Positions 1 through 6,258 of a DNA stretch of 7,957 nt are shown one piece after another. The translations under genes and the position numbers were made by a program. The DNA comes from Candidatus Ruminimicrobiellum caprinum (lineage in GTDB: Bacteria > Elusimicrobiota > Endomicrobiia > Endomicrobiales > Endomicrobiaceae). Positions within the stretch are counted from its first letter, which is position 1; each line of letters opens with the position of its first letter. The stretch covers positions 1 through 7,957 of the forward strand of contig JAFPUA010000142.1 of NCBI GenBank assembly GCA_017413305.1. Direction: 5' to 3'. Below the pieces are notes generated by a model. That model saw only the letters and a list, made by a program, of their open reading frames with translations. It made no database searches and had not been told where the DNA came from.

Positions 1-253
1 CTTTATTCATATACTTTTCAAGAGACAGTTCATTGATATACTCTCTCATATCAATTAATTCTATATTATTAAAAACCTGCTTTAATAACTTTTGATTATT
101 CTCGTCAACCGAAGAATGCAGAATATAAAACTTATAATTTGAAAATTTAGAATTGCAAATGATGGATTTGATAAGTGCGGCTGTTTGTGGACAATAAACG
201 TTATTTATACATAAAATTATAGGAATAACTTCTGCACGGGAATTATTTTTCAT
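1..253 (-). CDS. Glycosyltransferase family 8 (LPS sugar transferase-like), N-terminal part
   Basis: This is a partial gene: the 84 codons from the ATG at 253 to the window edge are visible and the 3' end lies outside. The translation begins MKNNSRAEVIPIILCINN and continues with a YCPQTAALIKSI stretch and FYILHSSVDENNQKLL near residue 45. That pattern (a hydrophobic strand ending in N/D, then P..A..IKSI, then YILHS.....N..LL) is the usual start of GT8 transferases, which move glucose or galactose from UDP-sugars onto lipopolysaccharide core or other glycans at the cytoplasmic membrane. The DxD metal-binding motif would lie further in and is not visible. The start is supported by a GGGAGG Shine-Dalgarno about nine bases upstream, inside the end of the preceding polymerase gene, which it overlaps by 11 bases. 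It is the last visible gene of the glycan operon. The family call is fairly secure; the acceptor is unknown. Confidence 0.8.
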   Translation of the reverse strand, partial: MKNNSRAEVIPIILCINNVYCPQTAALIKSIICNSKFSNYKFYILHSSVDENNQKLLKQVFNNIELIDMREYINELSLEKYMNK

Positions 254-1376
254 TTTTTATGCCTCCCAAAATAAGCCCTGTAACCCAAAAATATTGAGCA
301 GAAAAGAAAGGATATCTTAACATACAGTCAAACATTTCCGAAATAAGAATAGCAAACCAAGCGAATATTAACATCAAATAGTACACGGATTGAGTTTGCA
401 TATAAAGAACAATCAATCTTTTAAAAATAAAAAATAATATTGTTAAAAATAAAATAAAGCCTATCACTCCAAAATCTAAAATTATTTGAAGATACATATT
501 ATGAAAGTGCGGTAAATTATGCACATTTCCTTCCTGTTTAGTAGCATTTGAAGGACCGTAACCGATAAGCTTTGGTTCTTTCAATAAATTTAAACCATGT
601 TTGTACATATCTATTCTAAAAATCAGAGATTCTTCTTTTGTTATACTTGTATTTTTTATTCTCTGTTGCAAGAAAGGGCTGAAGTTATAAACAGTCAAAG
701 ATAAAACAAAAATTAAAAAAATAAACAATCCTGTTTTAAAAAACTCTTTCTTTTTAAACATATAAAAAGTTAACATCACTACAAAAGTGCAAAATACCGA
801 TATAAAACAAGCTCTTGTCCCGGAAAGTAGCAACGCAAAAAGATAAAAAATAATCCCTGCCAATATTAGATATTTATTTTTATTATTTTGCCAAAACAAA
901 AACATTGCAGATAAAATTAATACAACGAAGCTACTTTTGCCGCCAAATATCGTATGTCCGCAGATAACGCCTAACCTTTCATCCACAATAAATGTAAGAT
1001 AAGATATTTTATCCGGAATAACATTAAAATAAGCTAAAAAACCCAATAATATCGTGAAAGAAAGAACAATTAAATACACCTTTAAAATTTTTATTTTATG
1101 ATATTTATCAATTACAGCATAACCTAACAAGAAAGGGAACAGCCATCCGGAAAAATATCTCTGCATTTCTTCAAAACCGGACACAACATCTTTGGAAAAA
1201 ACTGATAAAAGAAGACCGTAAAATAAAAAAATTAATAAGGATAAGATAATCTTATCCTTTTTCCAAACATTAAAATATTTAATTGCAAATATTATTGATA
1301 TTAAAGATAAAACTTTCCAGCCGTCCTGTCCGAAAGGAAATATTATTGCAAATATATAATTAAAAATCTGTTCCAT
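243..1376 (-). CDS. O-antigen ligase / polymerase-like membrane protein (Wzy_C / WaaL family)
   Basis: A 377-residue polytopic membrane protein with roughly ten hydrophobic segments over its whole length. The family signature is visible: SGTR at residues 185-188, where the arginine is a conserved functional residue of O-antigen ligases, then a periplasmic-loop-like region with GYGPSN (272-277) and PHFHNMYLQIILDFG (289-303), which matches the conserved HN..L....E.G block. In known members these proteins either join undecaprenyl-linked O-antigen to lipid A-core (WaaL) or polymerise repeat units (Wzy) on the periplasmic face. Sequence alone does not separate the two. The ATG at 1376 has no clear Shine-Dalgarno and lies 7 bases after the stop of the GT2 gene, so translation is probably coupled. 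The 3' end overlaps the GT8 gene. Context among GT9, GT2 and GT8 genes supports a role in surface glycan assembly. Confidence 0.85.
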   Translation of the reverse strand: MEQIFNYIFAIIFPFGQDGWKVLSLISIIFAIKYFNVWKKDKIILSLLIFLFYGLLLSVFSKDVVSGFEEMQRYFSGWLFPFLLGYAVIDKYHKIKILKVYLIVLSFTILLGFLAYFNVIPDKISYLTFIVDERLGVICGHTIFGGKSSFVVLILSAMFLFWQNNKNKYLILAGIIFYLFALLLSGTRACFISVFCTFVVMLTFYMFKKKEFFKTGLFIFLIFVLSLTVYNFSPFLQQRIKNTSITKEESLIFRIDMYKHGLNLLKEPKLIGYGPSNATKQEGNVHNLPHFHNMYLQIILDFGVIGFILFLTILFFIFKRLIVLYMQTQSVYYLMLIFAWFAILISEMFDCMLRYPFFSAQYFWVTGLILGGIKNEK

Positions 1377-1383
1377 AATATGT

Positions 1384-2381
1384 TTATAAATTTTTTAATA
1401 TTCTAAAGATATGAAAACTCTTAACTCCCAACAAATTTACAATAAACAAATAAAAATTCAACTTACTTTTTTTTATAAAATCATCTTTTATAATATCATT
1501 TTTCAAATATTTAATATGTTCCATAATTTCCGGAAGAATTACTTTTTCACTTTCATGAGACATTTTCTTACCAATTCTTTTAATAAAATCTTTAAAAACA
1601 AATTTGCACATTATATTATTTTTTAACAAATCTCTATCTTTTAAGCTCTTTGTTAAAACTATAAAAGATCTTAATCCGTTTATTACCATTCTGTCTCTGT
1701 CGGAAGAAATACTTTTTACCTGTTTTCTGTAAAAATATAATTCTTCATCAATAAAAGAAATATTGTTTAGCGAATACATTGCAAACAATATATTGTGAAC
1801 ATAATCGCATTGAGCATAAATGTCTTCAAAAAATAAAACATTATTGTTTCTTATTGTATCCAGTCTGTACATTTTCATACAGGAACTTCTTGCATTTTCA
1901 ACCAAAAAAAGTAAATTTTTTAATATAAAATTTTTATCTTGGGATAAATTTATTTTTTTTGCCAAAGCAGGAAGTTTATTTTCATTTTTTGGAGATATGT
2001 AAGTATTGTCCAAATTATAATATAATTTATGTCTACAATAAACTACATCGTAATTATTTCATCTATGCATTTAAATAATTTTTCTATATAATCAAGCGAA
2101 ACAAAATCGTCAGAATCTATAAAAGTAATATGAATACCTGTTGCATTTTTAATGCCGACATTTTTTACATTCGAAAGTCCTGCATTCTTCTGAGAAATTA
2201 TTCTGATTCTGCTATCTTTCTTTGCGTATTCTTCAAGGATAGATAAAGAGTTGTCCGTTGAACCGTCATTGATACAGATACATTCAAAATCCGTAAATGT
2301 TTGGTTTATTATGCTATCCAAACATTGAGGCAAATATTTTTCCGTATTATATACAGGAACGATTACTGATACTTTTGGCAT
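1384..2381 (-). pseudogene. Glycosyltransferase family 2, disrupted by a single-base frameshift
   Basis: Two reading frames together make one GT2 protein. From the ATG at 2381 the first frame gives the GT-A nucleotide-binding half: PVYN (9-12), NDGSTDNS (38-45) and the DxD-type FIDSDD (87-92). It meets a TAG at 2045-2043 after 112 residues. In another frame the protein resumes as NNYDVVYCRHKLYYN and runs through ARSSCMKMYR, FFEDIYAQCDYVHN and ELYFYRKQVKSIS, the normal C-terminal half of this family, to the stop at 1384. Adding one A to the AAA at 2059-2057 joins the frames into 332 residues. A GGAG Shine-Dalgarno sits inside the last codons of the GT9 gene, whose stop is one base before this ATG. 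The cause may be a real null mutation, a variable state or a sequencing error; no slippery heptamer is visible. The second half could only be read separately from a TTG at 2013. Substrate unknown. Confidence 0.9.
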
Positions 2382-2382
2382 T

Positions 2383-3396
2383 TTATCTCCACAATTCTTT
2401 TAATGAATTTATTATTTCGGAAGTTTCTATCGAATTGATACCTTCTCCTTTTGAAATCAATTGTATTGCATTTTTATAGTTCGGTGCCCAAACCTGAGCA
2501 ATTTTTTCTTCACCTGAATCGTTGTTATAAATAGCAATCAAGTTTTTGTTAAAAGCATTAGCTGCATGAATTATCGATGTGTTTATTGTTAGGATTATGT
2601 CTGAATGTTTTACGAGCGCAAGTACTTTTAAAAAATTATCTTTCTGCGGAATAATTATATTTTTATTATCTATATCATATTCCGAATTTAAAATTATTTT
2701 AAAGTTTTCTTTATATAATATTTCTAAAATCTCTTTTGTCTTTTCTAAAGACAATGTCCTGTATCTTGACGCAGAATGCGTATTGAAAAAGATTATTTTC
2801 GTGTTTTTATTTTCTTCTTTTATCTTTTTACCGTATTCTTCGGATTGTTCATCTAAAAAAATATCATAGTTTATATTTGGATTATCTATTCCTAAATTAT
2901 TTAAAATTGAAGTATAAATTTTTGAAATGTGTTGTGTGTTATAATCTATGTTTATTGATATGTCATAAACATTATAATTATCTTTACATATTCCAAGCAA
3001 AAACTTAGAGTTTATTATTCTCAATTTTAAAAGATATTGCGGCTTTGGTCTGAAAAACAGAAAATCTATTGTTAAACCTATTTTTAGTTTTCTTAATTCT
3101 CTGTAAACAAAAATATCTTTCCGGAATTTATTATGACTTATAAATATTTTATCAACATACGGATTGTTTTCTAATATTATTTTATTTGCTTTACCGCACA
3201 GAACAAATATTTTAATATGAGGATATTTCTTTTTTATTTCTCTAAACAAAATAGTTGATATAATCATATCCCCTATTTTGTTATCATCTCTCAATATCAA
3301 AACTGAATTTATTTTATTCATATCAAGAGAAATATTGGATTTTTCTTTTTTATCAAGAAATTTTTTTGCTAATGTTTTTCTAAAATTTTTTAACAT
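2383..3396 (-). CDS. Glycosyltransferase family 9 (heptosyltransferase-like)
   Basis: A 337-residue protein with the GT-B layout of ADP-heptose:LPS heptosyltransferases. After a basic 30-residue extension the N-terminal domain starts with SVLILRDDNKIGDMIIST (31-48), matching the R.d.iGD...t.p...LK..yP signature, followed by REIKKKYPHIKIFVLC. The second half begins near residue 200 (KIIFFNTHSAS) and holds SDIILTINTSIIHAANAF (265-282), the sugar-nucleotide-binding block usually written as D....DTg..H.A.A. Here the usual Asp before Thr is Asn (residue 272), which may indicate a changed donor. Known members add heptose or related sugars to LPS inner core in the cytoplasm. The ATG at 3396 lies one base after the stop of the secreted-protein gene and lacks a Shine-Dalgarno, as does the internal ATG at 3321, so the start is uncertain. 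GT9 membership is sound; heptose specificity is not shown. Confidence 0.85.
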   Translation of the reverse strand: MLKNFRKTLAKKFLDKKEKSNISLDMNKINSVLILRDDNKIGDMIISTILFREIKKKYPHIKIFVLCGKANKIILENNPYVDKIFISHNKFRKDIFVYRELRKLKIGLTIDFLFFRPKPQYLLKLRIINSKFLLGICKDNYNVYDISINIDYNTQHISKIYTSILNNLGIDNPNINYDIFLDEQSEEYGKKIKEENKNTKIIFFNTHSASRYRTLSLEKTKEILEILYKENFKIILNSEYDIDNKNIIIPQKDNFLKVLALVKHSDIILTINTSIIHAANAFNKNLIAIYNNDSGEEKIAQVWAPNYKNAIQLISKGEGINSIETSEIINSLKELWR

Positions 3397-3397
3397 T

Positions 3398-4240
3398 TTA
3401 TTGTTTCATTATATAGCATAAAACATAGTAAGGAGGCATATTGTTATGAGGCTGTCCTCCTCCTGCCGAATTTGTAGTAAGCGTTTGATAAATTGTCCCG
3501 GTTTCTGCATTTGCCGGGTATCCGGAACGAACAGTATTCTCTCCTTTACCTGTATAATATACATGGTTATGTGAGGGCATTTCTGTTATGGTAAGTGTGT
3601 GTGTGGCTTCACCACCTGTATCGCCCACATTGTAGGCTGTTCCGTCATATCCCAATACAAATCTCCCTCTTAAATCAGGCGTTCCGTTTGTCCCGTCACA
3701 CAATACCCATCCTGCAGGTATATCTGTTACTGATCCCGACCATATTATTATCCCACCTTTCGGTACCATATAATATTCCGTAGTCCCTTTTACTTCCTTT
3801 ACCCCATCGCTGTTTACTATCAACTTCTTTTCTGTACCTACTGTTACAGAATATTCTCCTGTTGCTGTTACATTTCCACTTTCACTTGTTGCGCTATGTA
3901 TACTGTATGGTACTGCCGTTATTTTTTCTCTTGGACTTAATTTCTTCCCGCCTACTTCCATCTCTATATAATAATCTTTGTTTCTCCAGTCTACCGTTTC
4001 AGGTGCTAATGTTACACTAAATATCCCACTGGATATTTGTACACTATTATATGTTTGTTCCCATACTGCCGTTCCGCCTGTCTTAGTCGGATATATCCTA
4101 AAATTTATATTCCTTGTCCCTGTTACTGCTTCTTTATATTCTTTTATCTTTCCGTTATATCTTATCTCATTCGGTACTGCACAAAAAGATATCCCGTTTA
4201 TTAACAAAAGTATTCCCAACAAAATTAAAAATCTTTTCAT
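3398..4240 (-). CDS. Secreted protein with phage tail collar domain
   Basis: A 280-residue protein with a Sec signal peptide (MKRFLILLGILLLINGISFCA; cleavage probably before VPNEIRYNG; no convincing lipobox). Residues 25-115 form a beta-rich domain of unknown function (NINFRIYPTKTGGTAVWEQTYN, GIFSVTLAP, KITAVPYSIHSA). From about 158 it carries a tail-collar/microcystin-dependent-protein domain: PKGGIIIWSG, IPAGWVLCDG, then TPDLRGRFVLG (187-197). It ends with HNNMPPYYVLCYIMKQ, the typical tail-fibre-like C-terminus. Such domains trimerise in phage fibres; in a secreted bacterial protein a surface fibre or adhesin role is inference. The ATG at 4240 has a good AAGGA Shine-Dalgarno, and the gene appears to head the glycan operon. 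Base composition differs from its neighbours: counted by eye, 3601-3660 is 30/60 G+C against 12/60 at 2941-3000 in the next gene, suggesting separate origin or selection. Confidence 0.82.
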   Translation of the reverse strand: MKRFLILLGILLLINGISFCAVPNEIRYNGKIKEYKEAVTGTRNINFRIYPTKTGGTAVWEQTYNSVQISSGIFSVTLAPETVDWRNKDYYIEMEVGGKKLSPREKITAVPYSIHSATSESGNVTATGEYSVTVGTEKKLIVNSDGVKEVKGTTEYYMVPKGGIIIWSGSVTDIPAGWVLCDGTNGTPDLRGRFVLGYDGTAYNVGDTGGEATHTLTITEMPSHNHVYYTGKGENTVRSGYPANAETGTIYQTLTTNSAGGGQPHNNMPPYYVLCYIMKQ

Positions 4241-4260
4241 ATCATTTCCTTTTATATATA

Positions 4261-4291
4261 ATTAGTAATTAGCAGTTAGCAATGAGCAATC
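4261..4291 (+). repeat. Heptamer tandem repeat, consensus NTTAGCA
   Basis: About four and a half degenerate copies of a 7-base unit run head to tail from 4261: ATTAGTA, then ATTAGCA, GTTAGCA and ATGAGCA, fading into ATCAACG. The same unit in inverted orientation occurs at 4341-4353, just beyond the end of the gene fragment, and again at 7942-7956 after the intact phosphoesterase. The two inverted tracts around 4268-4278 and 4343-4353 could pair across a 64-base loop. Confidence 0.75.
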
Positions 4292-4337
4292 AACGACAAA
4301 CAACTTTTTAATTATTATTTTTATACCAAAATTGATA

Positions 4338-4561
4338 TTTTCTAATTGCTAATTGTCGTTTTCTGTCGTTATCATATGCATCCCGTAAACATTAATCACT
4401 GTAGTATCCCCTATCTTGCTTCGCTGTTCTCTCGTCTGCCCCTCAAAGTGTACATGTCCGTGAAACCACATCTCCGGCTTAAATGTTTCGCAAAACTTCT
4501 TAAAACATTTAAAACCCTGATGACATAAATCTTCTTTATCGTGTACTCCTATTATAGGAGC
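4338..4561 (-). repeat. Left arm of a long inverted repeat (224 bases or more)
   Basis: The reverse complement of 4338-4561 matches 7734-7957 base for base, without gaps, except at 4457 (T, versus C expected from G7838). The match ends sharply at 4561/7734; the next bases differ. At the other end it reaches the last base of the window, so the true length is unknown. The arm contains the last 70 codons of the metallophosphoesterase gene and its downstream heptamers. A 15-base palindrome (CTCCTAT-A-ATAGGAG) lies one base inside the breakpoint at 4546-4560. Confidence 0.97.
4349..4561 (-). pseudogene. Dead 3' fragment of the metallophosphoesterase gene
   Basis: Read on the minus strand, this piece encodes the same residues as positions 162-231 of the intact phosphoesterase at 7251-7946, including the GHVH metal-binding block and the ending ITTENDN followed by TAG. 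The only difference is a synonymous GGG to GGA change in the glycine codon of GHVH. It lacks the first 161 codons, including the catalytic Asp, the GD and GNH motifs and the histidine of SHAP. Directly upstream in frame are GAA and then a TAG stop, with no start signal, so it cannot yield a functional enzyme. The near identity implies a recent duplication or continuing gene conversion with the intact copy. It lies 59 bases downstream of the recombinase gene, in the same orientation. Confidence 0.95.
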
Positions 4562-4565
4562 TTCC

Positions 4566-4600
4566 TATAATTTATAATGTACAATTTACAATGTATAATA
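4566..4600 (+). repeat. Heptamer tandem repeat, consensus TAYAATK
   Basis: Five head-to-tail 7-base units (TATAATT, TATAATG, TACAATT, and so on) with two alternating positions. The tract begins four bases beyond the breakpoint of the duplicated gene fragment and ends 20 bases before the recombinase stop codon. The unit differs from the NTTAGCA heptamer at 4261-4291 but has the same period of seven. Confidence 0.75.
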
Positions 4601-4620
4601 AAAGACAGAAATAATTTAAA

Positions 4621-5523
4621 TTAATATGGAAGTAAATTTATTGCCTCTGTAGAAAATTTAGGACTTAAATGTAAATAGGTTTGTAAAACTTCTTCATTAT
4701 TTATTCTTGCCCATCTCTTAACGATAGAACCATCGACACCTTTCATTATCAAATGACTTATGAAAGTGTGCCTACATGTGTGAGCTGTTCCTGATACTTT
4801 TAATTTTTTTAAATGTTCATTTATTATTCTGTCGAAATAATTTAACTGTCTTCGTGTAACAAATTCTTTACCTATGACATACTTAGTTTTATTTCTTAAT
4901 GAAAGTAAAAATTTTTTTAAATTTTTATTTAAAGGAACCGCTTTTGGAGAAGGGTTACTTCTTTTAGTTTTATGAGGATAAATCATTGCAATATTTTTTT
5001 CTAACAATAAGTGTTTCCACTCAAGGCAACAAGCTTCTTTAAGACGAAGTCCCAAATACAACATTAAATAACAACAAATTTTTATTGCTGTTACAGATTT
5101 AGATCTTAAAATTATTTTTATTTCTTCTTCTGTAAAAAATTTATTCTTTGTTACTTTTTCCGTCGGAATATCTTTTACTAAACTTGCTTGATTTTTTATA
5201 TCATCATTAAATATTTCTGTTACGGCGAAATTCCACATAGATTTAATTGTATGTAAATCTCTATTTACAGAGTTATCTTTTAAATTTTCTTTTTCTTTTC
5301 GATAAAAAATATATTTGCGAATGTTATCTGCAGACAAATCTTTAAACCATTTCGGTTTTATTATTCTGTTTATTGCATTAATAACTCTCATATCTGCTTC
5401 CGGTGCAGATTTGCTGAATCTGGAATAATTCATAAATCTTTCACAAAAATCTTTCCATAAAAATGTGTCGACATTTTTATTTTCGCTGTTAAAAAAATAC
5501 TTCTTTTGCTTTTTTGGTTTCAT
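4621..5523 (-). CDS. Tyrosine recombinase / phage-type integrase
   Basis: A 300-residue tyrosine recombinase of usual XerC/D-like length. Residues 20-115 form the SAM-like core-binding domain (IRKYIFYRKEKENLKDNSVNRDLHTIKSMWNFAV). The catalytic domain follows: R160 in YLGLRLKEAC, K185 in HKTKRSNPSPKAVPLN, H248 and R251 in AHTCRHTFISHL, and the nucleophile Y283 in TYLHLSP. The residue normally His or Trp, 23 after the second Arg and 9 before Tyr, is Ile274 (or Arg273 if aligned on the LGH box, here WAR). Loss of this residue is tolerated in some family members, so activity is plausible but unproved. I place the start at 5523 rather than an in-frame ATG at 5556 because AAGGAG lies six bases upstream. 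The gene is divergent from queH and enclosed by the long inverted repeat. It may act in cis on that repeat, or be a leftover of an integrated element; no phage or conjugation genes are seen. Confidence 0.92.
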   Translation of the reverse strand: MKPKKQKKYFFNSENKNVDTFLWKDFCERFMNYSRFSKSAPEADMRVINAINRIIKPKWFKDLSADNIRKYIFYRKEKENLKDNSVNRDLHTIKSMWNFAVTEIFNDDIKNQASLVKDIPTEKVTKNKFFTEEEIKIILRSKSVTAIKICCYLMLYLGLRLKEACCLEWKHLLLEKNIAMIYPHKTKRSNPSPKAVPLNKNLKKFLLSLRNKTKYVIGKEFVTRRQLNYFDRIINEHLKKLKVSGTAHTCRHTFISHLIMKGVDGSIVKRWARINNEEVLQTYLHLSPKFSTEAINLLPY

Positions 5524-5529
5524 AATACG

Positions 5530-5535
5530 CTCCTT
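5530..5535 (-). promoter_or_regulatory. Shine-Dalgarno fixing the recombinase start
   Basis: AAGGAG on the minus strand, six bases before the ATG at 5523. The alternative ATG at 5556 has no such site and would add eleven residues (MYFPQNKKERI) that overlap the predicted promoter -10 at 5558-5563. Confidence 0.8.
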
Positions 5536-5557
5536 TTTATTTTGAGGAAAATACAAT

Positions 5558-5586
5558 ATAATACGAATATTTGATAAATTTGCTAA
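5558..5586 (-). promoter_or_regulatory. Predicted promoter of the recombinase gene
   Basis: On the minus strand, TTAGCA (5586-5581, 4 of 6 matches to TTGACA), a 17-base spacer and TATTAT (5563-5558, 5 of 6). It would give a leader of about 28 bases before the ATG at 5523. It shares bases 5571-5586 with the queH promoter on the other strand, so polymerase should not be able to occupy both at once. Confidence 0.5.
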
Positions 5587-5599
5587 TTTTATATATAAT
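5571..5599 (+). promoter_or_regulatory. Predicted promoter of queH
   Basis: TTGATA (5571-5576), exactly 17 bases, then a perfect TATAAT (5594-5599). Transcription would start near 5606, leaving a leader of about 30 bases that includes the AGGG Shine-Dalgarno at 5625-5628. This is one of the best sigma-70-type matches in the window. Confidence 0.65.
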
Positions 5600-5616
5600 T
5601 TTGCAAAATTGATATA
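5592..5616. promoter_or_regulatory. Palindrome over the queH -10 and start point, possible operator
   Basis: A perfect 14-base palindrome, AATTTTG-CAAAATT (5597-5610), extends to about 25 bases with one bulged base as TATAT on the left and ATATA on the right. It covers the end of the -10 box and the expected start point of queH, a typical repressor position. It is very AT-rich, so chance is a real alternative. Confidence 0.35.
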
Positions 5617-5636
5617 TTTTTATAAGGGATATTAAA

Positions 5637-6164
5637 ATGAAAATATTGTTACATACATGCTGTGCACCTTGTAGTGCATCTACAATAAAATTATTAAAAG
5701 ATTATGAAATAGTAAGTCTATGGTTTAATCCTAATATATATCCTTTAAAAGAACATCTTGCCAGATATGATACTTGGAATAAATATATGGATTTGCAAAA
5801 AATAGAAAAAATGGAAATTAAAGCCGATTGGCTTGATGACGAAACAAAATACGAAGAATTGTGGCTTAATGATGCCATAAAATGTGAAAAAGGAAGATGT
5901 TATTATTGCTACCTAAAAAGATTAGAAAAAACTGTTGAATTTGCAAAGCAAGCCGGTATCAAAAATTTTTCGACAACTCTTCTTTCCAGTCCTTACCAAA
6001 AGCATGATATCATTAAGAAGATATGTCAAGAACTTGCTGAAAAAAACGACCTTAAATTTGTTTATATTGACCCTAGAAAAATACATTATGACGGTGTTCA
6101 TGAAATTAAAAAATTAGGTCTGTATTCCCAAAGATATTGTGGGTGTAAACTTAGTATAAGATAG
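5637..6164 (+). CDS. queH: Epoxyqueuosine reductase QueH
   Basis: A 175-residue protein that ends queuosine synthesis: it reduces epoxyqueuosine to queuosine at position 34 of tRNAs with GUN anticodons (Tyr, His, Asn, Asp). It is the cobalamin-independent alternative to QueG. The family cysteines are all visible: HTCCAPC (Cys8, Cys9, Cys12), RCYYCYLKRLEKT (Cys88, Cys91) and YSQRYCGCKLS (Cys168, Cys170), which in characterised QueH bind an iron-sulfur cluster and a further iron. WFNPNIYP (29-36) is also typical. Length is near the lower end of the family. The ATG has an AGGG Shine-Dalgarno eight bases upstream and a strong promoter. It stands alone, with no other queuosine genes nearby and no preQ1 aptamer in the short leader, so the cell must make or salvage the precursor from genes elsewhere. 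Confidence 0.95.
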   Translation: MKILLHTCCAPCSASTIKLLKDYEIVSLWFNPNIYPLKEHLARYDTWNKYMDLQKIEKMEIKADWLDDETKYEELWLNDAIKCEKGRCYYCYLKRLEKTVEFAKQAGIKNFSTTLLSSPYQKHDIIKKICQELAEKNDLKFVYIDPRKIHYDGVHEIKKLGLYSQRYCGCKLSIR

Positions 6165-6180
6165 TTTGCCTAATAAAAAT

Positions 6181-6209
6181 TTGCTATTAAATAAAATTTT
6201 TTGTATAAT
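6181..6209 (+). promoter_or_regulatory. Predicted promoter of the tRNA-Leu unit
   Basis: TTGCTA (6181-6186), exactly 17 bases, then a perfect TATAAT (6204-6209). The start point would be near 6216, about 43 bases before the tRNA. The leader contains a small hairpin-forming stretch (AGTTTT-TTC-AAAACT) that would be removed with the 5' leader by RNase P. Confidence 0.6.
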
Positions 6210-6258
6210 CTATTTCTGTAGTTTAGATAGTAAGTTTTTTTCAAAACTAGCAGTATAT

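Larger units (their letters stand above)
4241..4620. other. 380-base intergenic stretch built from repeats and a gene fragment
   Basis: This stretch separates the starts of the glycan operon from the end of the recombinase gene. In order it holds a heptamer tract (4261-4291), about 45 bases of AT-rich sequence, the inverted copy of the phosphoesterase 3' end (4338-4561), a second heptamer tract (4566-4600), and 20 AT-rich bases. No intact gene is present. I see no convincing promoter for the minus-strand glycan operon; the best is TTGCTA-N16-TATATA ending around 4253, which would start transcription almost at the Shine-Dalgarno. No clear rho-independent terminator follows the recombinase gene. 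Confidence 0.7.

Noticed and set aside
2043..2062. Programmed ribosomal frameshift in the GT2 gene
   Set aside because: No slippery heptamer of the X-XXY-YYZ type and no downstream stem is visible at the junction; a lost base is the simpler reading.
1411..2869. Plus-strand open frames at 1411-1626, 1820-2002, 2297-2479 and 2579-2869
   Set aside because: They run antisense to well-supported glycosyltransferase genes and show no recognisable protein features; low-complexity AT-rich translation only.
4346..4528. Twin 60-residue open frames on the strand opposite the phosphoesterase sequence (4346-4528 plus, 7767-7949 minus), nearly identical to each other
   Set aside because: They are antisense readings of the duplicated phosphoesterase 3' end. 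Their likeness only reflects the DNA repeat; they lack ribosome-binding sites and any family resemblance.
4261..4600. CRISPR-like array or insertion sequence in the repeat-rich gap
   Set aside because: The repeat units are 7 bases without spacers, and there is no cas gene, transposase or terminal inverted repeat pair of an insertion sequence.
5600..5636. preQ1 riboswitch upstream of queH
   Set aside because: The expected leader is about 30 AT-rich bases without the C-rich and A-rich segments of the preQ1 aptamer.
6165..6210. Rho-independent terminator after queH (AAAAATTT and AAATTTTTT arms)
   Set aside because: The stem would be entirely A-T and coincides with the tRNA promoter region; too weak to call.
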